From positions 1 to 59,658 of the forward strand of contig PAJV01000017.1 in the NCBI GenBank assembly GCA_002706765.1: a DNA stretch of 59,658 nt. The letters run 5' to 3'. Below are positions 53,400-59,658 of this stretch, one piece after another. Position 1 is the first letter of the stretch, and each line of letters opens with the position of its first letter. The position numbers were made by a program, and so were the translations under genes. The stretch is from Gimesia sp. (GTDB taxonomy: Bacteria > Planctomycetota > Planctomycetia > Planctomycetales > Planctomycetaceae). A model generated the notes under the pieces. It did no database searches. It worked only from the letters and a program-made list of their open reading frames with translations, and had not been told where the DNA came from.

Positions 53400-53882
53400 T
53401 TATTTACGAGATAATCTATAGATAACTGAATTCAAGAATTCCATTGATGGGGAAGTTAGTATGGAAGGTTCACCGGCAGCTGGTCGATGACATGTAAAAA
53501 TGATTTGATTCTGAACCATTACTTCTGCCCATTTTTCTTGGGAGATTGAATCCAAGTTAAAACCTGTAGGTTGATGCTTTTCACTAAGAATAAAATCGAT
53601 ACCGTGCGAGAATTTCGATTCAGTAAAACGTAAAAAATCTATTGTTGGAATTGAGATATCAAGTTCCAGACGATGAATTGAATATTTCAAATCGAGATCT
53701 GTGGTATTAAAAATAGCATCAGATAATAAGGATTCCAGCTGAACTGAGAATTCAACCAAGGGGTTGCGTATCCAGATAAAACCCTGATTTGGAACAATTT
53801 TAGACCAGTCTTTGTTATTAAACGGAGGCAACACCGTTTTGAAAACACCATCTTTCATGTTAACTTTCAAAAACTCAGTCAT
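53400..53882 (-). CDS. Unknown protein of low-GC pair (second gene)
   Basis: A 160-residue protein with no signal peptide and no membrane helix. It alternates strands and helices, with WSKIVPNQGFIWIRNPLVEF and SIHRLELDISIPTIDF. I do not recognise a family. Its GC content is visibly lower than that of its neighbours. It starts 55 nt after the stop of another unknown gene of similar size and base use, on the same strand. Could be an immunity-type or phage-defence protein by context, but the sequence does not prove it. Confidence 0.6.
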   Translation of the reverse strand: MTEFLKVNMKDGVFKTVLPPFNNKDWSKIVPNQGFIWIRNPLVEFSVQLESLLSDAIFNTTDLDLKYSIHRLELDISIPTIDFLRFTESKFSHGIDFILSEKHQPTGFNLDSISQEKWAEVMVQNQIIFTCHRPAAGEPSILTSPSMEFLNSVIYRLSRK

Positions 53883-53937
53883 AGTAATGATTCTCAGCTA
53901 TGCGATTGAGAAGTCTTGTCCTTTTTCGATACAGGCT

Positions 53938-54366
53938 TCAATCAAATCTAAACATTTTGGGCTCTGTCACTACTGTTTCAATGATGTCGCTGGAGTCAGC
54001 TAATAGCTTCGAAGTATCAATTTCAAGATCTGTTAAGACAATCACAATTTGATCGATTAACTGTCTGAGAACTTGCCTGTATAGAACTGGTCCAGGTGTT
54101 TTCAGCTTATTGAATGTCAGAAATATTGTATATTCCACATCTTTATCTTTTTTAAAGACTGTTGGTCCCTTGATCTCAGGTTCTTTGAGATGTTCTTTTG
54201 CGCTCATACGAAACATGAGGTCAAAGTCACTGGCATACTTTTTTATAAAGATACCCGAAGGGTTTATCCGTTTCGTCAGTTCTTTACCAAAAAAAACTTG
54301 AAACAAATGAGAGAAAGGATAGTTAACACCTGCTTCGATATAAATCTGAGCTACATAGATATTCAT
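53938..54366 (-). CDS. Unknown protein of low-GC pair (first gene)
   Basis: A 142-residue protein, likely cytoplasmic. It opens with MNIYVAQIYIEAGVNYPFSH, has a basic middle (FKKDKDVEYTIFLTFNKL) and ends in an acidic helical part (TDLEIDTSKLLADSSDIIE). No family known to me. AT-rich like the gene downstream, and the two are probably an operon of foreign origin. There is no typical ribosome binding site ahead of the ATG at 54366. Confidence 0.6.
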   Translation of the reverse strand: MNIYVAQIYIEAGVNYPFSHLFQVFFGKELTKRINPSGIFIKKYASDFDLMFRMSAKEHLKEPEIKGPTVFKKDKDVEYTIFLTFNKLKTPGPVLYRQVLRQLIDQIVIVLTDLEIDTSKLLADSSDIIETVVTEPKMFRFD

Positions 54367-54479
54367 GATGGAAGCTTATCCAAATTCCGAGTAGTTTAAA
54401 TCCCTATTCTATTTTACTTTAAAATAATCCGGTGAGAAAAACCAGAATACCAAATCTCCGTTCCCCGACCCGTCAAACT

Positions 54480-55265
54480 CTATTTTGATTCCACCCGCGC
54501 AAGCAGCGCGTAAAACGTCATCTGCTCTTCATAAACGCCGTTGCGGTCGAAGTCGAGCAGGGTGGTGCGGAGGTCGGCTTCGAAGTCGGCTCGTTTCTCG
54601 CCCAGGACGGCGGGGGAGGCGAACGATGTTGAATACAGGTTGCCCAGCAGGTCGTCCAGCGTCCAGGCCTGACTATACTCGTATCTGATTTCTTCCAGCT
54701 GGTAGCCGGCGTCGAGTAAGACGAGTTCATGCGGTGCCGCGAGTTCGTTGAATTCGCCTGAACCGGCGCGCCGTTTTTCGCCCAGCCAGCGTTTTAAGAC
54801 ATTCCGAACCAGGGGATGCCAGGCGGCGTTGCCGCTCCAGATGCTGGTGTAACCCAAGATCACCAGCGGCTGCTGCGGTTGAAGCCAGGTCTTAATCCGC
54901 GACGCCATCACAGGGCGATCCATCCAGTGGAAAGCCGCACCGATGGTGACCAGTTCGCAGGAACCTGGCTCCGCGGTCAACTGCTCGGCACTGTGATGGC
55001 GCCATTGGATATTTGGAACCTGCTGATCCCGGGCTTTCTGTTTCGCAGTTGCCAGCATTTCCGCATCCGGGTCGACGGCGATGACTTCCTGAAAGCGGGG
55101 CGCCAGGCGGATCGCGAGTTCGCCCGTGCCACATCCCAGGTCCAGCAGTCGTCCTGTGCCGGTCAGCTGCGCCTGTTCGCAGACCTGTGACAGGAGTGGC
55201 TGCGGATACGGAACGCGGTAACGCGCATAGTAGGGAACCGTTCCCTGAAATAGATCTCTGCTCAA
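54480..55265 (-). CDS. Class I SAM methyltransferase (Methyltransf_11/25)
   Basis: A 261-residue methyltransferase of the UbiE/trans-aconitate type: GRLLDLGCGTGELAIRLAP (about 38-56) is the SAM loop, EVIAVDPDAEMLATAKQKA the acidic strand and IGAAFHWMDRPVM the motif IV region. The short start FQGTVPYYARYRVPYP is usual for this group, many of which are of unknown substrate. It is 83 nt downstream of the photolyase gene on the same strand. Small-molecule target is likely. Confidence 0.85.
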   Translation of the reverse strand: MSRDLFQGTVPYYARYRVPYPQPLLSQVCEQAQLTGTGRLLDLGCGTGELAIRLAPRFQEVIAVDPDAEMLATAKQKARDQQVPNIQWRHHSAEQLTAEPGSCELVTIGAAFHWMDRPVMASRIKTWLQPQQPLVILGYTSIWSGNAAWHPLVRNVLKRWLGEKRRAGSGEFNELAAPHELVLLDAGYQLEEIRYEYSQAWTLDDLLGNLYSTSFASPAVLGEKRADFEADLRTTLLDFDRNGVYEEQMTFYALLARVESK

Positions 55266-55348
55266 AACCGGACTCCCCCTCGACTGGTACTAAACCATCA
55301 AATCGGTTGTGTTGTGGGAGTCAGTTTAAGCGTTAGAGTGTTGTGACT

Positions 55349-56842
55349 TCAATCGAAGAGGGAACCCTGTCGCTTTTCTTTGCCGTAGCGTTCGAGGTAA
55401 CCGTCCACGCTGAATTTGCGGGCCGTGTTTTCGCTGGTCATGTAGCGGATTTTTCCGAAGATGGGTCGCTCGGGTCCCCAGGCACGATCGTAGCGGCCTA
55501 AACACCAGAAGATACCCGAATACGAATTCGGGTTGCGGCCATCGACGGCGTACTTGTTATTGAGGTGAATCATGATCTCCAGCGCAGCCTGCGGAGATTC
55601 GGACCAGTGCAATATTTTCTTGCCCCAGAGCATTCGCATGTAATTATGCAGGCGTCCTTCCGTGACCAGCTGTGTTTGCGCGGCGTTCCAGAGGGCATCG
55701 TGTGTGCGGGCCTGTTCGAATTCTTCGAGCGAGTAGCAGGGATCGCGCTGGTCGGAGGCGTGTTCTTCGAGCGTCGTCCGCGCCCAGTCGGGCAGGGACT
55801 CATACTGGTCATAATCATCGCGCTGCCAGCACATGTTGTAACCCAGCTCGCGCCAGGTGATCAGTTCGTCCAGAAAGCCTTCGGCGGTTTCACTCATCTG
55901 CCACCAGCCGGCCCGTTTGCCGGTCGCCTTCTGATCCCTTAATTTTTCGATATCCCAGTGCTCACGATCGGCGAGCCGTTTGAATACTTCATGCACCGAG
56001 ATATGACCGAAGTGCAGGTAGGGCGAGAGTCCGCTGGTGACTTCTTCTTCCGGCAGATTCCGTTCTTCTGCATAACGTTCCAGGCGGACGTTGAGAAACT
56101 GTTTGAGCGTTTTGTCGGCTGCCTGCATCCCGCCGTCAAAATCAGCCGGGCCGACCCGATGATCGAGGGGCAGGTCGGCCAGTACTTCGGGTGTGGCCTG
56201 CAGGAGATCGTCGGATGCCATCGGCCAGCGTTTGAGGATTTCCTTCGGCACGGAGGAAAATTCGGGAAGCTCGATGTGAGACATCGGGTTGATTTTGGGA
56301 ATCTGGTCCAGGTGGTCGGGCAGCGCTATGTGCAGAAAGCGTCGGAACGCGTAAGCCGTGGGATAGATCTGAGAGGCGGCCCGCAGCGGCAGGAGCCCGT
56401 TGGAATCAATGGCTTCCAGGCGCACGGGCAAGCGGGGGGCGACCGCTTTCAGCATATGGGGAATGAAAAAGCAGGGGAAGTCATCGGTGACCACCACGCA
56501 GGCTTTCTTTGACAACGCAGCCAGCAGCCCCGCACCATGGCCGGCTTCCGGTTCGACATAACAGTAATAGCCGGCGGGACTGTCTTGCAGGCTCTTCCGG
56601 TTGTCGGCCATCCCCTGCAGGACGAATCGATGCAGACGGTCGCTGGCCCATTCGTAGCCGCAACGCAGTGCTTCGAAAACGAGCAGGGGTTTGTTGAGTT
56701 CTTTGCTGAGGTCCACGGCCCGCTGCAGACTGAAATTATAACGGGTCCGCCGATTGGCGATCATCCAGTACAGAACGTAATCGCCGTTCTGTTGCAGCGG
56801 TGCCTGGTTGAGTGTGCGAATGCGGATTTCGGGAACGCTCAT
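55349..56842 (-). CDS. Class II-like CPD photolyase
   Basis: A 497-residue flavoprotein that uses light to split cyclobutane pyrimidine dimers. About 20-150 is the antenna domain; about 200-490 the FAD domain with WRELGYNMCWQRDDYDQYESLPDWA, THDALWNAAQTQLVTEGRLHNYMRMLWGKKIL, LNNKYAVDGRNPNSYSGIFW and GPERPIFGKIRYM. The THD-LWNAAQ-Q block and the RMLWGKKIL block place it in or near class II. The residues for FAD and electron transfer are in place by pattern. It starts 9 nt after the stop of the PQQ-propeller gene, so the two share a transcript. Confidence 0.9.
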   Translation of the reverse strand: MSVPEIRIRTLNQAPLQQNGDYVLYWMIANRRTRYNFSLQRAVDLSKELNKPLLVFEALRCGYEWASDRLHRFVLQGMADNRKSLQDSPAGYYCYVEPEAGHGAGLLAALSKKACVVVTDDFPCFFIPHMLKAVAPRLPVRLEAIDSNGLLPLRAASQIYPTAYAFRRFLHIALPDHLDQIPKINPMSHIELPEFSSVPKEILKRWPMASDDLLQATPEVLADLPLDHRVGPADFDGGMQAADKTLKQFLNVRLERYAEERNLPEEEVTSGLSPYLHFGHISVHEVFKRLADREHWDIEKLRDQKATGKRAGWWQMSETAEGFLDELITWRELGYNMCWQRDDYDQYESLPDWARTTLEEHASDQRDPCYSLEEFEQARTHDALWNAAQTQLVTEGRLHNYMRMLWGKKILHWSESPQAALEIMIHLNNKYAVDGRNPNSYSGIFWCLGRYDRAWGPERPIFGKIRYMTSENTARKFSVDGYLERYGKEKRQGSLFD

Positions 56843-56851
56843 ACGAATCGG

Positions 56852-58117
56852 TCAGTTTCCGGTTTCTGAAGTTTTCCAGCGATAGACTGCGAGGTGATCC
56901 AGGGCGCGGATGAAAATTTCATTGCCGCTGACAGCGATGTGCGCCCAGGAATCTTCGGCGACTTTGCGTCGATCGAGCAGTTCGAACTTTTGCGGGTTCG
57001 CCTGGATCAGCAGCAGATCCCCGGTCTGATCGAGGGCGAGTATTTTTTTCCCATCGGTCACCATACTCCAGTATTTCCCGTAGGGAGTTGTGGTCCAGCG
57101 GGTTTCGCCTGTTTTGAAATCGATGCAGGTCAAGCGCTGATTGCGCAGGTGAAGGTAAATATGGTCTTCAATGATCAGCGGGGAGGACATGTATCCCTGT
57201 GCCCTGTTGGTCCAGGTTTCCTGCGGGGCAGACTGTTCGCCGGTTTTGCCGGGAGTAAAGAGAAACGATTTGCCGCCATAGCTGCTGGTAAAGACGGAAT
57301 TCTCGTGGACCGTGGGCGTGAGAATATTCATGCCGCGAAAGGCTGGGATGTCCTGTTTCCAGAGTGGGGTGCCATCATCGGGATTGACGCCTGCCAATGT
57401 GGTGCGGGTCTGGACGATCAGTTGAGGAACTCCATTCAGGGTGGCGTAATAAGGCGAAGAGAAGGCGCTGCCGAACATGCCGCCTCCATCTTCCAGCGTC
57501 CGCCATTTGATTTCGCCGTTTAACTTATCGACTTTGCATAAGCCGCCTCCGGCCTGGACATACAGTGAATCGCCGACGATGAGCGGTGAAGAAGCGAAGC
57601 CGAAAGCGGGGGGCGGTGAGTTCAGTTTGTCAACGAAATCAATCCGCCAGAGGATCTCGCCGCTGGTGGCATCCAGGCAGACGAGTAGATCCCGAATGCC
57701 GGCGACGTACAGTCTTTCACCGTCATAAGCGGGGGTCGCCCGAATCCAGTCACCATTTTCTTTGGCGAAAAACGGGACGCTGATCGTGCCGGGCCAGGCC
57801 TGTTTCCAGATCTGTTTCCCCGTTTTGCGATTCAAGGCACGCACGACTTCGGTTTTCTGATCGATGGTTTCCGTTACGAAAATTCGGTCTGCTGTGACCA
57901 GGGGGCCCGAGTAACCGGGACCGAGGGGAATTTTCCAGACCTGGGTCAGAGACTGTTCAGACAGACTCTCGGGCAATGCGGTATCGCTGACGGTGCCGTC
58001 ACGGTGGGGGCCTCGCCACTGCGACCAGTCTGTCGCTTTGAGCTCTGCTGCCTGTACTGTAGAGCAGAAACTTCCCAGTAGAAAGATCACCAGCGAAAAA
58101 TAAAAGCGAGATAACAT
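56852..58117 (-). CDS. Exported PQQ-type beta-propeller protein
   Basis: A 421-residue protein. A signal peptide (about 1-23) is followed by PQQ_2-type propeller repeats from about 30 to 415: WSQWRGPHRDGTVS, VVRALNRKTGKQIWKQAWP, LVCLDATSGEILWRIDF, GGLCKVDKLNGEIKWRT, LAGVNPDDGTPLWKQ and TCIDFKTGETRWTT. It is the common planctomycete PQQ-binding-like repeat protein; whether it binds PQQ or acts only as a scaffold is unknown. It lies 9 nt upstream of the photolyase gene. Confidence 0.9.
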   Translation of the reverse strand: MLSRFYFSLVIFLLGSFCSTVQAAELKATDWSQWRGPHRDGTVSDTALPESLSEQSLTQVWKIPLGPGYSGPLVTADRIFVTETIDQKTEVVRALNRKTGKQIWKQAWPGTISVPFFAKENGDWIRATPAYDGERLYVAGIRDLLVCLDATSGEILWRIDFVDKLNSPPPAFGFASSPLIVGDSLYVQAGGGLCKVDKLNGEIKWRTLEDGGGMFGSAFSSPYYATLNGVPQLIVQTRTTLAGVNPDDGTPLWKQDIPAFRGMNILTPTVHENSVFTSSYGGKSFLFTPGKTGEQSAPQETWTNRAQGYMSSPLIIEDHIYLHLRNQRLTCIDFKTGETRWTTTPYGKYWSMVTDGKKILALDQTGDLLLIQANPQKFELLDRRKVAEDSWAHIAVSGNEIFIRALDHLAVYRWKTSETGN

Positions 58118-58573
58118 AGGGACCTCAAATCAACTGGCAGTGCAGAAGTGGGACAGGAATGAACCACGGCTTGTCGGATAAATAAGATTAGAATGTCTGA
58201 TATTCTGTGTTGTGAATGTTCTCAGGTGTCCAGTGCGGAAATTGAATTTCCATTCCTTTCAAGGCATTGATCAGTTATAGTCAAAGTCCTGTTTTTTAAA
58301 GTCAAAAAACGGAACCGAATTCAAAATAGAATAAAATTGTAAAAGCTTATTGTAAAACGAGATGAGATTTTACAATACTAGTCTGGGGGGCTGTCTCTTC
58401 GGGCAGGGGGCTATCGGAGCGTCTTGAGGACTCTGACTGATTCTGCCTGCGAGATTTCAGAACCCGAAAAAGTGCAGTTGCAGTTCATCCATGCAGTCCC
58501 TGCGGGGATCACAAATGGTTTCTGTCTCTGTAAGTTACCCGCCAAACCATAATTTATTAATGAGTGAATAGAC
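58118..58573. other. Intergenic region ahead of SulP gene
   Basis: 456 bp with no gene. It includes GGAAAT-N3-ATTTCC at about 58237-58251 and the three 9-mers given in the next entry. Divergent promoters for the propeller gene and the SulP gene must lie here. Confidence 0.5.
58336..58376. promoter_or_regulatory. Threefold 9-mer upstream of SulP gene
   Basis: ATTGTAAAA occurs at 58336-58344 and 58349-58357, and its complement TTTTACAAT at 58368-58376. The second and third copies form a 9-bp palindrome with a 10-nt spacer. It lies about 200 bp before the SulP start, so it may be a binding site for a regulator. Confidence 0.5.
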
Positions 58574-59658
58574 ATGAATGACGCACGTCTTTCGGGCTAT
58601 CCCATTTCGTACCTGCCTCGCGATCTGATAGCGGGTCTGGTTGTATTTCTGGTAGCACTTCCCCTGTGTCTGGGGATTGCCCTCGCTTCGGGTGCACCGT
58701 TGTTTTCAGGGTTATTATCCGGGATTATCGGTGGGATTGTGGTGGGCTCCATCAGTGGATCCAGCACCAGTGTGAGTGGACCTGCTGCAGGGTTGACAGC
58801 GATTGTGATCGCGCAAATTGCCAAGTTAGGGTCGTTTGAAGCCTTTCTGCTGGCGGTGATGCTGGGCGGGGTGATTCAGATCGTGCTGGGGATCGTCCGC
58901 GCCGGTTCGCTTTCCGCGTTTTTCCCCTCGAGTGTGATCAAAGGTCTGCTGGCCGCCATCGGTGTGATTCTGATTTTGAAGCAGATTCCCCATGTCGTCG
59001 GTCACGATACGGACCCGGAAGGGGATATGTCATTCTCTCAGCCGGACAAAGAGAATACGTTCTCCGAACTCTTGACACTCCTTGAAGGCGAGATCCATAT
59101 GGGGGCCGCCGTTGTGGGATTGTCTTCGATTGTTCTGCTGGTGGGTTGGCAACGGATCAAACTGCTGAAAAAATCCGTGATTCCCGGCCCGCTGATGGTC
59201 GTGCTGATGGGGGTCGGTCTGCATTTCCTGTTTCAACGCCTGGGCGGACCGTGGGCGATTGAAACCAGTCACCTGGTCCAGATTCCCGTTGCCGAATCGG
59301 CCAGTGACCTGATGTCGTTTTTGACCTTTCCCGACTTTTCGCAGTGGGCCAATCCAGCCATCTATACGGCGGCAGTGACCATCGCGATTGTGGCCTCTCT
59401 GGAAACTCTGCTGAACCTCGAAGCCGTTGACAAGCTCGATTCGGAAAACCGTAATTCTCCTGCCAGTCGTGAATTGATTGCACAGGGAGTCGGCAACGTG
59501 ACGGCCGGCATGATTGGCGGCCTGCCCGTGACATCAGTGATTGTACGTGGTTCCGTGAATGTCAATGCGGGCGCGAAGACGAAAGGATCGACAATCTTTC
59601 ACGGCATTCTGTTGTTGATCGCAGTGGCGCTGATTCCCATGTATATGAATATGATTCC
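58574..59658 (+). CDS. SulP family anion transporter (3' end outside window)
   Basis: The first 361 residues of a SulP permease; the frame is open to the end of the window. About 10-25 is the family start SYLPRDLIAGLVVFLVALP, followed by ALASGAPLFSGLLSGIIGG, the GSISGSSTSVSGPAAGLTAIV block (the anion-site signature), FPSSVIKGLLAAIGVILILKQIPHVVGHD and ETLLNLEAVDKLD. About eight membrane helices are visible. The kind with this start and DTDPEGD loop is often a bicarbonate or sulphate carrier near carbonic anhydrase genes; the STAS end is not in the window. ATG 58574 fits; the upstream region holds the 9-mer repeats. Confidence 0.93.
   Translation, partial: MNDARLSGYPISYLPRDLIAGLVVFLVALPLCLGIALASGAPLFSGLLSGIIGGIVVGSISGSSTSVSGPAAGLTAIVIAQIAKLGSFEAFLLAVMLGGVIQIVLGIVRAGSLSAFFPSSVIKGLLAAIGVILILKQIPHVVGHDTDPEGDMSFSQPDKENTFSELLTLLEGEIHMGAAVVGLSSIVLLVGWQRIKLLKKSVIPGPLMVVLMGVGLHFLFQRLGGPWAIETSHLVQIPVAESASDLMSFLTFPDFSQWANPAIYTAAVTIAIVASLETLLNLEAVDKLDSENRNSPASRELIAQGVGNVTAGMIGGLPVTSVIVRGSVNVNAGAKTKGSTIFHGILLLIAVALIPMYMNMI

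Overview
The window looks like a chromosomal segment of a planctomycete, probably close to Gimesia. This is inferred from several family signatures: three DUF1559 pseudopilin-like proteins (RGFTLIEL prepilin start, H-x9-DG tail), a PVC-type membrane-bound dehydrogenase with a C-terminal CxxCH, MJ0042-like zinc-ribbon membrane proteins, small secreted lipoproteins and many sequential SAM methyltransferases and sulphur-poor secreted hydrolases. Most of the window is of medium GC. One lower-GC patch lies at about 53.4-54.4 kb. No phage, integrase, CRISPR array, rRNA or intact insertion sequence was seen.

Layout. 0-12.4 kb is the end of a surface-polysaccharide locus: a DegT-type sugar aminotransferase, three glycosyltransferase proteins, a WecD-like GNAT, two class I methyltransferases, a fused acyltransferase/3,4-ketoisomerase (WxcM-like) and RmlB. 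Together these point to a dTDP-linked N-acetylated amino-deoxy sugar. The region has gaps that hold gene relics, including the 3' end of a lost methyltransferase gene at 12.0-12.4 kb.

12.7-18.6 kb is a compact NAD locus: pncB, nadE, nrtR, pncA and kptA in one run, then a convergent NADAR-domain gene. A textbook promoter in front of pncB (TTGACT, 17 bp, GATAAT) has its -10 inside a perfect TAGTGT-N7-ACACTA palindrome, the expected kind of site for the NrtR repressor encoded three genes downstream. The cluster joins NAD recycling to two enzymes of ADP-ribose chemistry on nucleic acids.

18.8-23.6 kb holds small membrane proteins, a DUF1559 gene with its lipoprotein partner, a band-7/slipin protein, a tRNA-Asn-like gene with a badly paired acceptor stem, and between tRNA and slipin an unexplained 375-nt stretch with strong hairpins that ends in a clear terminator.

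23.8-31.2 kb is a complete osmoprotection island on the minus strand: an EctR-type MarR regulator, ectA, ectB, ectC, ectD and a TeaABC/UehABC-like TRAP transporter (Q, M and P subunits). It makes ectoine and 5-hydroxyectoine and takes them back up. A palindrome overlaps the predicted ectR promoter.

31.4-41 kb carries mostly secreted or periplasmic enzymes (glycerophosphodiesterase, outer-membrane barrel, O-methyltransferase, YaaA, glycosidase-like protein, esterase, haem dehydrogenase, EEP phosphatase). 41.5-46.6 kb holds a duplicated DUF1559 pair with an intervening 42-residue lipoprotein and several hairpins, a calcineurin-like phosphoesterase and a c'-like cytochrome. 46.7-53.4 kb has a zinc-ribbon/propeller protein, a repeat-rich spacer, a DUF2975/YozG-type pair and small secreted or membrane proteins. 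53.4-54.4 kb is a two-gene island of unknown proteins. 54.4-59.7 kb has a methyltransferase, a class II-like photolyase, a PQQ-type propeller and a SulP transporter that runs off the end of the window.
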